DNA of 64,000 nucleotides from Skeletonema tropicum (Eukaryota > Bacillariophyta > Thalassiosirophyceae > Thalassiosirales > Thalassiosiraceae): contig CM074129.1 of assembly GCA_037178625.1 (NCBI GenBank), forward strand, positions 3,596,001 through 3,660,000, written 5' to 3'. Every line of letters begins with the position of its first letter. The first letter of the stretch is position 1. The position numbers and the translations under genes were made by a program. Shown one piece after another: positions 1 to 12,100 of the stretch. The notes beneath the pieces were generated by a model. That model did no database searches and was not told the origin of the DNA. It saw only the letters and a list, made by a program, of their open reading frames with translations.

Positions 1-1187
1 AGAAGTTGATTGTTGATTCAAGGCAGCACGACGGCTTGCTCCAGAGATATAATGTGGACTCTAGTTCATATATTGATAGTTTAGGAGAGTAATTGCAATA
101 AAATGTGTTGCTGTGTATATTAATACCGTCCTAATGAGATGCTATGTCCACAAACGAATCTGTTCAAATAAATCAAAATACAACACCCGCAAGACATCGC
201 CTACAAGTGGATCAAAATCAGATACCATGGCGTTATGAACACCCATATCAGCCATCTATATTAATATGATACTGAGATTACTACGGGGGCCTTGTGGAAC
301 GTTTATTGCGTTTCCTCGTCGACGTTATTTGACACCTGCAGCAAAATAGACCAAAAATCGATGCCTTAGATATAGCCGCCGATACGTCTGTAGGCTCTCA
401 ATTTCATGACTTGCCGAGTACATCAGCGTTTTCTACGTCAAAAACTGATCTAGATCATAGCTTAACAATGCGTTGGAGTCCTAATTGATTGTGCTATGGC
501 ATGGCGGCCCACCATGATTGCTGTGATGGGTTGCCGATTTGTGAGTTGTGGATGGAAAAAACAGCGCGTGCAGAAAATTGCAAACCGAACTCCCTCCATA
601 GAAAATGTGACAATAAGTATGTTGGTTTTTCTCACTGAAGAGAAAAGTCTGTCGTCGTGGGAGACTGAAAAAGAATTTTTCCTCCTATCAAGACCCTCGG
701 ACCTTGATTTACCCCTTCGATCAAGTGGAACCCCTTGACCCTCGTGACCTCGTTTTCACCCTTCTCCTTTTTTGCCAACTTTTCCAGAGAGTGAACACTA
801 ACGGGACTAGCATAAATATCAATTTTCCGTCAAATGAGAAATACTTTCCGTTTAATAAGAAAATGCTTCTGTCCTATGAGACAATTTGGCTCTCTATGGG
901 CTCTTATAGAATTTTTCTGTCTTGTAAGTTTTTATCCTTGGGGCTCTGGACCCCTCGTGACCTCGTCAACATGGGGTCGAAAATTTTTCTAATGTCAGTC
1001 TCCCCGTCGTCGTGACAAACAAAACAAAGAGCACAAAATTTTGCCTCTCCTCTCTCCTCCATGCATATCCATGCGATGAGGCGATGAAGCGAGTCAAGAC
1101 AGTAACTCGTACTCCTATTAGTAGAGATAGATTGCAATAGAGACAAAGGATTACACCGCCACAGCCACCACCAACAAATAAGCCAAA
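1..1187. other. Intergenic, no gene seen
   Basis: No convincing coding sequence is visible. Short open frames at 496-738, 704-1015 and 904-1146 overlap on opposite strands, have biased composition and show no recognisable domain. A short motif containing CCTCGTGACCTCGT occurs near 741 and 951. The last 100 bases are the likely 5' region of the RWD-domain gene. Confidence 0.6.
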
Positions 1188-2474
1188 ATGTCAGATCACA
1201 TAGAAGAACAAGAAATGGAAGCAGAAGCCCTCTCGGCCATCTTCGACACAGCCTTCACAATCCGCTCCTCCACCCAACCCTTCCAATGGTCCATCAAACT
1301 CGTCCCCATAGACTGCGGAGATGATCTCGAGGAAGAAGAATCCTCGAATCACGTGATGGTCAATTTAGTTGCGACTATACCACTCGACTATCCAGAAGTG
1401 TCTCTTCCAGAATTGGATGTTGAGATACTCAAGGGACTCTCTCCGGATAATCGACAGGAGTTATTAACACTAGCACAAAACGAGGCAAGTGCGAATGAGG
1501 GCATGCCGGCTATATTTGCAGTGTGTGAGGCGGTGAGGGAATGGTTGGCGGATAATAATGTCAAGGGGTTGGATGATGCGAGTATGCATGCGCAGATGAT
1601 GAGGAAGGCGAAGGAGGCGGAGAGGAAGGAGGTAAGTTACATCATAATATTGTTGCGATGATGTTGTTATGCTGGATAGTTATGCTGGATTGTTGGCCAT
1701 CGATAAATAGAGAAAGAAGACGACGCAAGTGAACATTCCAACATCAACATCGCAATGGCACACACCATTACCATGACGATCTGTGAAATCTTGCAATAGG
1801 AACTGCGTGGACAAGATCCCATCGTTGGTATTCGACACGTATCCTTTACACCGACAAGGTGTGAATGATTGTGTAATGATACGGCGGGATAATATCCGGT
1901 GCTACATTTACTCGAGTTGTTCAACAAGACCTTGTGTGTTGATTCATTAATGAGTATTACCATGCAATCGTAACAACATCGCAACTAACATGTCATCGTG
2001 CGTAACTAACACATCAATCCGCAATTCAATACAAACACACAGGCCCAAGCAGCACAACAATTTGAAGCCCAAAAAACCATAGATGAAATGACCGAAGCTG
2101 AAAAAGAAGAACTAGCCGTCCGTAAACGTCGCGAGGAAGGGACACCCGTCACCCAAGAATCATTCACCATTTGGTGGGAAAAATTCTGCACCGAAATGGA
2201 AGAAAAGAAGGATGAGGAGAATGGGGACATTACCAATGAAGAAAGGGAGAAGAACCGACTTATGGCGGAGCGTAAGACTGGATTTGAAATCTTTTCCGAA
2301 AAGTCGGGAGTGTTCAATTTGGAGAAGTTGGAGGCTGCTGCGGAAGAGATGGAGAATGATGTTGGTGATGTGGATGAAGATTTGTTTGATGATGATGAGG
2401 ACTTGGATGATTTGGATTTTGACAGTGATGAAGACGACGAGGATGATGATAGTGATGAAGAGCCCGACATATAA
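1188..2474 (+). CDS. RWD-domain protein, RWDD1/Gir2-like
   Basis: Two exons, 1188-1631 and 2043-2474, separated by an intron 1632-2042 that starts GTAAGT and ends CAG. They join in phase 0 to give 291 aa. Residues 1-125 look like an RWD domain (acidic start with EEQEMEAEALSAIF, then YPEVSLPEL). The second exon carries the family's charged segment with REEGTPVTQESFTIWWEKF, followed by an acidic tail of Asp/Glu runs. In fungi and animals this family (Gir2, RWDD1/DFRP2) binds the DRG2/Rbg2 GTPase, and Gir2 also binds the Gcn1 translation-control factor. The role here is inferred from the family. Start choice: first ATG before the RWD domain, in context AAAATGTC. Confidence 0.85.
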
Positions 2475-2602
2475 AATTAAGTCAATTCTCGAAAGATGAA
2501 ACTTCTCATGACCAAGTTTTGATCTAGTTATTATTATCTAATACACATTTTATTAAAAGTGATCGAATGCACATCTAAATGCATGTAGGTCTCTTATGTA
2601 AC

Positions 2603-3538
2603 TCAAGCGCTATTTGGCGCTGTCAAATCGACATCATCATCATCCTCATAATAATACTTTGCAGGCAGCGGAATCACATACCGACTAGGCACCCTCCGAT
2701 GCGGAGTCTTCCCATCCGCATCTTCATCATCCTCAAACTTCAAAATAACTTCCTTCACCCTAGGCTTGTGCGCATTCCCCACCCCACTATTATCATCCGC
2801 ACTTACTCCCGAAGTCCACGTCGGGTGCTTGGAAATAATGGCACGATAAAAACTAGTCGTTTCTGGAAAAATCGCCATGACACGCTGTCCCTTTTGGAAC
2901 CACCCCTCTGTCCCCGTTGATAATCTCATGACATGATTCCAAGGCAATCGGATGAGTTTACTTGTATCATCCTCATCTTGCACATCATACGTTTCACTCT
3001 CGGCATAAAAGCGAAGGACATAGGCGAGAATCCAAGATCCATTCTCATCGGTACGTGTCACCTTGGCGGCAACCTGATCGCCCTGCTTGGCGGCGAATTT
3101 ACGTCGCTTCCATCTCCTCCGGTTGGTATCAAGTGACATCCCATCAAAGACAGTGGTAGATCTAACATAATCCGCCAAGAGTTGATCCGCCGCAGCCGCC
3201 AACGCATTCATCCCCACAGAAGATTGTTTCGTATCATCCGACGGCTGAATCGACGACAGTGGAGGATGAGGGGAGTCCCCCCCACCACATTCCAACCGTG
3301 CCAAAAATCCACCAATTGCTTCTTCTTCATTCACATCCAAATTTTCAAAGTGGTTGGCTACCGCCACACCCAGTTCGGATGGTGGAGCGGTGTTGCCGTC
3401 GTGGATGGGTATGGCGTAGTGTCCGATGTAGGAGAGGAGGGTGGCCGGGGCGAGGGTGCGGAAGTCGGTGGAGACTCCGCGGGGGTACCGTTGGGTGTAT
3501 TTGCGGCCGCCTTTGGTGGTGGGCGTCTTGGAGGACAT
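2603..3538 (-). CDS. SGF29-like tandem Tudor protein
   Basis: Intronless, 311 aa. The C-terminal half, from GDQVAAKVTRTDENGSWILA (about residue 155) to RRVPSRYVIPLP (about 294), matches the SGF29 C-terminal double Tudor layout: GDxVAAxV, WILA, then QRVMAIFPETTSFYRAII (compare the family's LALYPQTTxFYxA) and a closing FEDDEDADG / RYVxPLP. In yeast and animals SGF29 is a subunit of the SAGA/ADA histone acetyltransferase module and binds H3K4me2/3. The N-terminal half is not recognisable beyond a LADYVRSTTVFDGM stretch. The gene converges on the RWD gene with 128 bp between stops. A role in chromatin reading is inferred from the domain. Confidence 0.8.
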   Translation of the reverse strand: MSSKTPTTKGGRKYTQRYPRGVSTDFRTLAPATLLSYIGHYAIPIHDGNTAPPSELGVAVANHFENLDVNEEEAIGGFLARLECGGGDSPHPPLSSIQPSDDTKQSSVGMNALAAAADQLLADYVRSTTVFDGMSLDTNRRRWKRRKFAAKQGDQVAAKVTRTDENGSWILAYVLRFYAESETYDVQDEDDTSKLIRLPWNHVMRLSTGTEGWFQKGQRVMAIFPETTSFYRAIISKHPTWTSGVSADDNSGVGNAHKPRVKEVILKFEDDEDADGKTPHRRVPSRYVIPLPAKYYYEDDDDVDLTAPNSA

Positions 3539-3874
3539 TGTTGGGTTGTTGATTCTTTGTTAGTCAAGGTGCTGTGAGTATTTCAGGCGGCTGCAAAGTA
3601 GCTATGATGTAGTAGATGTGCACCACTTGTTCGACATGGATCATGGATGAAGTTGCGAGAGTTGAGATTTTTGATTATTTTTGAGGCGGTGTCTTTGGCC
3701 GCTGTCATCTGTCACTCAATACTGTCATTAAAAAGAGTGCTATGTGTCACATACTCATCGTCATCGTCGTCGCGCACGCACATCCAGATCTATCTTCGCT
3801 ATACGATACATACTATATACTTACTCCTATGCACTTGGCGCTGCTTGCTCTCAAGAGTTCTCATACTATGAGCA

Positions 3875-4366
3875 TACTGTACGAATGGGTTCAATGGGCC
3901 AGCTGAAATCTTCGAGATCGCAAAACTCAGCTTCTAGAAGGAATTTTTAAAAAATTCTTCCTGCTACGCGGAGCGTCGGAATTAGTAGCTTCGAGTAGCA
4001 GAGCCCAAATTTTTATTTTTTTATGTTTTCGTTGACATTTGCGCTCTCGAATGAATTTTAGGTCAATAGGGTTATCTAAGGATAGACAGAATTAGTGAGA
4101 ATCTTTCTCAATAGTTTTTGTAGGTGGCCTCATGCATGACAGAGCGCGCCAAAATTTCCTTTCTCGAAAGATGATCTAATGTGACATTCACCATGGTGAA
4201 ATCAGCTCCCTACGACCTGTCATATCTCGGCAACTACATGATTGTTGACCCTAATTCAAAGCACCAATGTAATTGTCATGGTCCGTAGAACCTCATTGAT
4301 ACCTTACTTGTCCACTAACTCCCGGAATTGACGTCAAAGTGTCCCATTGAACCCATTCGTACAGTA
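3875..4366. mobile_element. Candidate MITE with 24 bp perfect inverted termini
   Basis: Positions 3875-3898 (beginning TACTGTACGAATGGG) are the exact reverse complement of 4343-4366, giving a 492 bp unit without coding capacity. AGCA flanks both ends (3871-3874 and 4367-4370), a possible 4 bp target duplication. The interior has a small A/T hairpin near 3939-3962. It ends 30 bp upstream of the start codon of the next gene. The superfamily is not recognised. The 4 bp direct repeat alone is weak evidence; the 24 bp inverted match is strong. Confidence 0.6.
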
Positions 4367-4396
4367 AGCAGTGCTTCTGTTCTTTTTTTGGTAACG

Positions 4397-5011
4397 ATGA
4401 AGACGATGATGAATGCAACAGGGATGTTTGCAGCGTATGCAGCTGTAGTGCTGCTTTCAGCTGTATTGCCAAGCGCACTTGGCTTTTCACCAGGTGCCGT
4501 GACGAAGAACATTCTGCATCCGCACCAGATGAGTTCATCACCACATTCTTCACGTTCTGGATTGCCGGCTGTGCAGCAATCACTTTTTCACAATGTTAGG
4601 CAACATACGTTCAACCTTTATGCCCAAGAAGAAGACGAGTTGCTTGAGGAAGTTTCCATTGAATCGCCTACACTCTTGGGCATATCGGGCTTGATTGCAT
4701 CAACAATCGTGCTCTACTCAGAATCAGTACTCTTCAATACTGGGTGTGGACTTCCAGCTGGCCCATTCGGACTAGTGGGCGCCGTGGAAGGAATCAGCTA
4801 CTTGGGAGTAGTAGGACTGATTGGATTCTCCCTCTACACAAAGATTAAAACAGGAAGTGGCCTTCCTGCTGGACCAGGTGGTATATTGGGAGCTGCAGAG
4901 GGAGTAGCGTATTTGGCAGCATTAGCTGGAATTTTGGTGTTGATTGCACAAGTTAGTAATTATGGTTACATTCCCAACGCTGTACCTATGGAAGGTGGAA
5001 TGTGTAAATAA
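4397..5011 (+). CDS. Predicted plastid membrane protein with duplicated GLPAGP module
   Basis: 204 aa from the ATG at 4397; the frame is open upstream to 4328, but 4397 places a signal peptide at the N terminus. Residues 1-27 form a hydrophobic signal sequence ending SALG|FSPGAV, with Phe after the predicted cut, the diatom plastid (ASAFAP-type) signature. The mature part carries two similar modules of about 45 aa, each starting G-x-G-L-P-A-G-P and followed by G(L/I)xGAxEGxxYL and a hydrophobic helix (about residues 108-150 and 155-195). No enzyme motif is recognised. Function unknown; insertion in a plastid membrane is an inference. Confidence 0.75.
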   Translation: MKTMMNATGMFAAYAAVVLLSAVLPSALGFSPGAVTKNILHPHQMSSSPHSSRSGLPAVQQSLFHNVRQHTFNLYAQEEDELLEEVSIESPTLLGISGLIASTIVLYSESVLFNTGCGLPAGPFGLVGAVEGISYLGVVGLIGFSLYTKIKTGSGLPAGPGGILGAAEGVAYLAALAGILVLIAQVSNYGYIPNAVPMEGGMCK

Positions 5012-5258
5012 AGTTCCGACAAGAAGTTGTTCTCTGATCTAAGCACGAGCATTACATATTATATATCGTTTGCAAGCGATCGCATTGAACTGCAGTTTGC
5101 TCGTCGCAATAGTGCAGTCGAGAGTCTCAGAAGCCAAACTTTTTCGTCTGTGTCAATGCGTCGCACTCTATTACCATCGAGAAAGGAATAATAAACAAGT
5201 AGACATTGTGAGGCAAGCTATAAAATACGAGAGACGACAATTCAAGAGCGACATTAAA

Positions 5259-6722
5259 CTAACCTTCCAATGCAAGCGCAATTTTCATATCCATTTCTTT
5301 TGCCGCGTCCAACTCTTCTGGATCTATACTGACAGCTTCGTCTATCTCAGCTCCAAGCTTTTCAATGAATAGATTATCCCACTCGGCGAACTCCGATACA
5401 TCAATGTTAAGAGTCTTCTCTTCGGAGTGATCTTCGTTTTCGTGTTGAAGAACAGCTCGTTGGATATCACCCGACTCATAATTCTGCTTGCCAGTAAAGG
5501 ACAAAATACCAGACAGGAGAGATCTTTTGGCAACGTCTCCAATCAAGTTCTTATCATCTGATGTGAACAAGGCCCCGACGATACGACTGTCCAGAGCTTT
5601 TGCAATAACTTCTATCACTTTACCACCCACTTTTTGTTCGATCGATATATTTAGTGCTTCTAATATAAATGTGAATGGCAACAGCTCTGCGAGCGGTCCA
5701 ATCGTCGCTCCGATGGCAATCAAGATCTTAAGCAAGAGAATGAAATCCTGCATGTTCACTTCTCCGGCAGCAATACGCCGCACCGTCTCCTTGCTAACAT
5801 CACCAAACTCATAACTTTGCTTGCCTGTAAAATTCAATACAGCACGCTTTGTACTCGACGTTACTGCCTCAGTTCCTGCTTTTGCTTGAGAGTCAATCCA
5901 TGATGCAACTTTTCCTGTATCTGATACTGTTCGCTCCGCCAACCCGATCGCTAATTTCCCCGTTCCTTCTACTCCCCGGCCGGCTGCATTGATGGCATCT
6001 TTTGTGCCCCTTTTGACAACTCTTCCTGCAGTAAATGTAGTTATTCTGAAATCCTTGGCTCCTTTCTTTGCGACAGATTCCAATCCAGATGATGCAGTGC
6101 GAGCCACAGATTGTATCTCACTCGATCTCTTTTCCACCTCATTTGTTAGGCTTGACGTTCCCAATTTTGCAACTGAGCCGATACCAGATGACACAGAGCG
6201 AGTAATTGATTTGATTTCATTGGTTCCCTTTGTTGTAACAGACCCAATACCAGATGACACAGAGCGAGTTATAGTTTTGATATCATTTGCTCCTTTAGAT
6301 GTAACAGACCCAATACTAGATGACACAGATCGAGTCATAGATTTAATGCCTTTAGTTGTCTTTCCCACTTCACTAGAAACGCTTGTAGTTGCACTTTTGA
6401 ACACTGATTCTAAATCATTCAGAGGAGTTGTATTTGTACTGGTTTGTAGTTGTAGTGCTGATGTGTCTTCATCGTTCGAGTCATCGTCTGCCGCAGATAA
6501 GTTATTTAAATAGTCATTCCCCATTTGTCGCAGCTTAACACTACAGCGCTCATAGTCTTCTTTGACAGGGAGTGTTATTGTTTGCACAGGCTTCACTGAT
6601 GCATGTCTCAGGGGTTGCTTGTGTTGACAACGATGGAGAAAGGCATGGTGTACATCTGCAGAGATGAGAATTATGAACGCCAGCCGCCGCCGCCAGTGCC
6701 ATTTCTCCACGCCGTTCACCAT
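5259..6722 (-). CDS. Predicted plastid protein with Ser-rich 22-aa repeats
   Basis: 487 aa. The N terminus (RRRLAFIILISADVHHAFLHRC) resembles a signal peptide with Phe after the likely cut (HHA|FLH), followed by a basic stretch, so plastid or secretory targeting is likely. About residues 110-230 contain four to five degenerate repeats of roughly 22 aa (TRSVSSxIGSVxxKGxNxIKxI). The motif FTGKQxYExGD occurs twice, near residues 298 and 418, flanking a hydrophobic region (FILLLKILIAIGATIGPLAELLPF). The stop lies inside a sequence that also reads as a splice donor (GAAG|GTTAGT), so a further 3' exon cannot be excluded. No known function. Confidence 0.65.
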   Translation of the reverse strand: MVNGVEKWHWRRRLAFIILISADVHHAFLHRCQHKQPLRHASVKPVQTITLPVKEDYERCSVKLRQMGNDYLNNLSAADDDSNDEDTSALQLQTSTNTTPLNDLESVFKSATTSVSSEVGKTTKGIKSMTRSVSSSIGSVTSKGANDIKTITRSVSSGIGSVTTKGTNEIKSITRSVSSGIGSVAKLGTSSLTNEVEKRSSEIQSVARTASSGLESVAKKGAKDFRITTFTAGRVVKRGTKDAINAAGRGVEGTGKLAIGLAERTVSDTGKVASWIDSQAKAGTEAVTSSTKRAVLNFTGKQSYEFGDVSKETVRRIAAGEVNMQDFILLLKILIAIGATIGPLAELLPFTFILEALNISIEQKVGGKVIEVIAKALDSRIVGALFTSDDKNLIGDVAKRSLLSGILSFTGKQNYESGDIQRAVLQHENEDHSEEKTLNIDVSEFAEWDNLFIEKLGAEIDEAVSIDPEELDAAKEMDMKIALALEG

Positions 6723-7224
6723 GATGATATAAAGCTATTTCAAGTAGGTCGATGCCAGTTGCCAGTGCAGTTCTTAGTGTATGGCAGTACTACTGTGTAG
6801 TTCGACCACCACGACCACGTATTCACAACATCATGCTAAAAGTTGAAAGAAATCAGAAATTGAAAAAAGGAAAGTTGGAAGTTCTTGTCCGGTTTAGGTA
6901 GCGATCGGCACTCGTCGCAGCTCTCACAATTTGCTCTCGCCCTGACGGACGCCGACGAGCTTGCCAAGAGCAAGCCAGGCAAGGCAAGGGAGCCCTGGTT
7001 GGTTTGCGGAAGGAACAATGCCCTTTCTCTGATGCGAGAGTGATTCATGGTGCGGCACCAATACAAGGGGACGAAGAATTCAGTGTAAGGCCGAAGCAAA
7101 GAAATGCCAAGACCGCAATAACATTACTTGATCCTGTTTCATGGACGACTCAAGAATGTTAAGATTCACCAACCATTGAGCATCAAATTTATTCTATTCA
7201 ATTGCCTACTTATTTTGCATGTCG
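6723..7224. other. Intergenic, no gene seen
   Basis: Upstream region of the Ser-rich repeat gene and downstream region of the carboxypeptidase gene. An 87-codon open frame at 6836-7099 on the minus strand has no recognisable similarity. Confidence 0.5.
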
Positions 7225-8851
7225 TCAGTTCGTATTAGCATGAGGTCGAACGTCCGAATACAACCTCTTCGTCAACATGATAAAGCCATCCTCCTTGAAA
7301 TTGTCAGTAGGCTCGACATAGTGGTCATCATCACTGAATTCAGTCCAAAATTCTCCCTCGGCTCTCAAATATGGATACATACTATCTAACGTTTCAACCA
7401 AGCTGCTGCCTAGTTGCTTCGATCTTTCAGGGCTCCAACCAACAGACGCATCTGGGTTTGTTTCACAATCTTTGTACGGCATCTCTAAAGTCAAGCCTAA
7501 ACATTTGAATCGATTGGAAACCTGGTTACAAGCCACATTCATATATTTTAGTGCGTCTTCTGTGCTATCAGGAGGAGGATAACCGATTGCTTCAAAGGAG
7601 TACATCAAGAGGTAAGTATGCACATAGTCAGCAATTTAGTCGTTTGTGCGAAGCCACGTAATCTGTACACGAAAGTGACACACTCACCCTTTTGTATATC
7701 TGAATTAGCACGTTGATAGCTACTAACAAAATAACCATGCAAATACTTCAACCTTTCTGATTCATTCCAAAGCGGCGTCTTCTCAGCACCCGAAAGAAAC
7801 ACATATGGAAGTTCTTCGTCTCCATGAACATCAAGGAAGAAATCACACCCTGTTTCATCCATCTTTTGCAATACAGCGTGTACTTCCGGAGAGCGCTCCT
7901 TGGATGGTGCTGTGTATTCTGGGTTTACTGTTGCCCATTCACGATTGAGGTTTGCTCCAACACTGTTTGTTCGTAAATGACCGAGCACAGCGCCGTCTGG
8001 ACACATACAAGGCACGATGTATATGCGATATTGATCAAGTACTTTCTGTGTCATGTCATCAATATCCCCATCTTTACCAATGCCAAGAATACGATGCAAT
8101 AGACCTTCAGCAAAGAATTCCGCCATAGTTTCTCCAGGATGTTGACGGTGGATAATCCAAGCAGTCTTGTCGCCATTTCCAACTACAATGCATTCAATTT
8201 CACGCCCTTGCAATGTTTGACCTAATGACTCAATTTCGTAGCCATTCTCACATTTTTTAGATGCGATAGATGATGCACAATCGGCAATCAACTTCAAGTG
8301 ACGATTGTACGTGTATGGTGGAAAGTAAGAGAAGAAAGTCGACCCATTTGTTGTGTGAACTGTTTGCCAAGTGAGCTTCCCGTCTACATATCGTGTGGTA
8401 AGATTCCTCTTCCATAGATGATCATCTGCAGGTTCAAGGCTGCCACTCTGGAAAGAAAGCGTGGGATCGAAAAACAACGTATGTCAGTGGAGTTCTTGCT
8501 TCTTGCATGTACACATCATCATATTATGTATATTATGTCACTTACCGTCTCGCAAATGGTTGTTCCAGGCCACGCCTCCGGATACGAAACTTTATCAGCA
8601 TTGTCAATCACGTAAGTGACATTAAATATTTTTATATCTTCAAGACCGCTAACAAATGCCCGAAAACTGAAGTATTGGCAGTGTGCAATCTTCTCAAATT
8701 CGGTGTAGACATCAGGAACGACATTCAATTTTATGGTGCACTTTGCAGTGCGACCGGAGATGATTGGCTCGGTTTGAGAGACTAGCTGAATGTTTCCTCC
8801 ATCGTGAGAGGCGGTAATGCTGAGCTTGATCGACGGTGCTGGGGACGTCAT
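7225..8851 (-). CDS. M14 zinc carboxypeptidase, cytosolic carboxypeptidase type
   Basis: Three exons, 8851-8546, 8447-7688 and 7589-7225, joined at GTAAGT/GTGAGT donors and CAG/AAG acceptors, give 476 aa with all phases matching. An N-terminal beta-rich domain is followed by the M14 domain. Visible signatures: zinc-binding HPGE (about residue 202), NREW substrate-site motif (about 269), third zinc ligand in LDVHGDEE (about 307), and catalytic Glu in TLEMPYKD (about 388). The motif order and the segment ending AIGYPPP fit the M14D group, which includes tubulin deglutamylases (CCP/AGTPBP1) and their bacterial relatives. No signal peptide, so cytosolic. The exact substrate is not shown by the sequence. 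Confidence 0.88.
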
Positions 8852-9173
8852 TGCCTATGAACTTGCTTGACAACTTTTGATGGAATGGAATGCGCTGATA
8901 GAGAAGCAAAGCGAAAAGCGAGCCCGGATGGTAAAGTGGCGCGTGTGTTCTTCGCCCCCAGAAATGTACACAGTATTGATGGAATTCATACATCATATTA
9001 CATTACTTGGGGCATGGTTTTAGCCCCCCTGTCAGCCCCCGATCACATCTTGTGCCAAAATTTTTCGTTTGAATCGCACCTCCAACACAACATGTCATTT
9101 TATCGACGACGAACTATATCTACAAAATAAATTAATCCACCGCCCGTTAATTCAATTAACTGAAAGACCGAAC
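8852..9173. promoter_or_regulatory. Shared divergent upstream region
   Basis: Only 322 bp separate the start codons of the carboxypeptidase gene (minus) and the large chromatin gene (plus), so both promoters must lie here or overlap the genes. No specific motif could be assigned. Confidence 0.45.
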
Positions 9174-12100
9174 ATGTCAGAGGCACTAGAAGGGGACAAG
9201 ATCCCTCCAGTGGGGGAAATCCTGGAAGAACAGCCATCATCCACGACCGCCGACAACAATATCGGTGACGTTTCGGCAGCTGTTGCTGCACCACCCATTA
9301 GCAACACGACTAGCCCAATGGACGTCGACGCCAACGATTGCGTCGGCAATGACGCCTCCAACCCCATTGAAACAACCCATCAAATCGATAGCGACAACCT
9401 GGCTGCTGAAAATAAAGAAGCGATGACACTTGCGGCGCCTGTAGCATCTGCACCGACTCATAACATGTCGCCCCCGCTTGACCAAGACGTTGTTGATGCA
9501 CCTCCAGCTGCGGCCGCGCCACCAACGGACGCAACTATGAATGGCAATATTGCCGTAGAAAATATTAGTGTCAATGGGGTAGAAGCACCCACTACTACCC
9601 AGCCCATGGCCGATAATAATATTAACAGCGATGCTGCTGTAGGGGACACTTCTAGGAATAGTCCCATGAATATATTGGCAGCAGTTGCTAGCGTGGAATC
9701 ACCTACTGAAGAGGAGCAGCATAATCAAGACAAAGATGATGATGTTCAAATGAATGATGTTGGTGCTAGAATTCCACCTGAAGCATTGGCACATAATGAC
9801 ATCATTCTATCTCTCAAGGACAGCACATACAAGACAATTATGCACCAGTACTTTCGCAAATTGGAGGACAATATGAAGGATGGGATGAGAGACGAAGAGA
9901 AAGAGAGAAACACCAAGGAGGAAGTGTTCAAATTGCTCAAGAATGCGGGAGGGAGGCTTTTGACCTATGTTGATCATCGCAGGACTAAGTTGGGATTCAA
10001 TCAAGTAGATGAAAGGACTGCTCGTTTAAGTGAGTATACAATCTTGTTTAGCTTCTGTGTTAAACACATACGTCCTCGCACTAACACTTTTGTTTCATTA
10101 TACAACAGAAATCGGTAACGATATAAGCAGGAGACGTGAATCAAAAGGCAACTGGAGCAAGAACTCCGACGCCGCCTCACCACCCCCCAACAAGAGTGTA
10201 CTTCCACACACAAAAATGATCGTACCTCAGAGCATCTTCTTATCCCTCAAGAACGACTTCTACAGAGAAAACTTGTTTGGCTACTTTCGCAAGCTCGGTG
10301 CGAAGTCAGAACGTCAAAGAGACAGCGAAGAAGAGAAGCGGGTGAAAGATGAGGCTTATAATTTCTTCAAGACTTCCGGAGGCAAATTGGTCAAGCATAA
10401 CGATTGGAAAAGGCCTGAGTTGGGATGTTATGAAGTTGATGATGAGTATGCACGAAAGAGTGAGTGTACTTTTGGTTGTTTAACACGCTTTTTTACATTT
10501 TGTGAATCTTCCTGCTAATCTGATACCGTTTTTCCTCGACTGTGTCACAGAAATCTCTGATGACATCAGAAGAAGACTGGAGACAAGAGACCGCTGGGAT
10601 GCCGCCGAGGAGAGCAAAGCTATGCCCGTCGCAAGAAATAATAGTTCTGGTGCGACGGAATTATACAAGTTGGCAGAGATCGCGAGTGGAGAGGATGAAG
10701 AGCAGCTACCAGACGCAAGCTCAAGGATCTACCATAGTACTCACGCAGAGTTTATTCATGTGCCACCTATACCAGTTGGCGCGCAAAGAGACAAGATAGT
10801 AAAAGAGAACACGAGGAAGGAGCCACATGGAAACGCCGGTGCTACCTACTCTTATCTTGACATTTACACCCTTGAATATCTCAAGACGTGGATGTCTATG
10901 CCATCCCATATCGAGGACCCATATCCAACTGAAGCAGATAAGGCGCAAATCATCAGAGATACGGGCATTGCCAAAAACGCTTTGTATAATTGGTTTGTTA
11001 GTACTCGCACAAGGAAGTGGAAACCTGCCTTCAAAAATATACGATCCAAGTACGGTCTCGACAAGAGTACTCCGTTAGCTCCATTCATGAAAGAAGAACT
11101 TGCTAAAACTATTTTCCCTATTCAAGAAAGCGCTGGATATTTCGATGGCGTTTTCTCGAGAGAGGGTGTGACGACGGACGCTGCGATGGAACTTAAACGC
11201 AGAGGAGCTCTTCTACCCCAACCATGGGAGGAGCATTTTGACGATGATACGAATTATTTCTTTTATCACAATCCTGAGACTGGTGCTGTTCAGTGGAAGC
11301 ATCCAGCATTTGGAGGCGACGAGCACATTATCCCCATAGCACCAACGCCTGAATCAAGTTCAGAGAAGCAGAAGTCTTCAAAGAAATTGTTCAGTGCCGA
11401 GGACTTGAACAAGACAGCCAAATTCAATGTTGGTGGGAACTTGTTTGAGGTGTCGTGCAGTTCTCTTCCAAATTCACAGGACTCCAGAATTGCTCAGATG
11501 GCACAAGCATCCATCCGAGGAGATGTGGCAATCCCGGTTGCTCGTGACGTTGAGATGTTCTCCATTTGTGTACGATTTCTGCGGAAAGGCAAGGCCGACC
11601 TCCCAGGTAACGTACCTCGAAAAGTGTTCCTGGAGGAATTATCCTATTTTGGCATCCCTCATGATTTGGACCACCGCAATTCAATAAGGAATCCAATGTT
11701 TAATAAAACTCAGCAGCCGCGAGTAGGGCGAAAAGGTAAATGCGGATATTGTCCAAATTGCCTTCGAGAAGACTGCGGAGAGTGCACGACGTGCTTGGAC
11801 ATGGTCAAATTTGGAGGACCTGGTGTGAAACGGCAGCGCTGCTTGGAGAGGTGGTGCATGGAAGATGACTCTCCTGCAGCAGTAGCGAAACCTAAGCGGC
11901 CGACGAAGCCGAAATCCCCAGAAACGAAGAAAGAAGAGGCTTCATGGGAAGATGAGTTTGCAAAAATTCAAGCGGAGTTGAATAGGAAGGCCGAAGAAGC
12001 AGGCAAGGGAGGTAAGACATTTGGTCTAACTAGTGCAATTAGCAAAAAGCCAAGCCGAGCATCAACAAGAACTGCAGAAAGAAAGAGACAGAGAATGTCA

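Noticed and set aside
2006..2470. 154-aa Ser-rich minus frame.
   Set aside because: Shadow of the acidic Asp/Glu tail of the RWD protein on the other strand.
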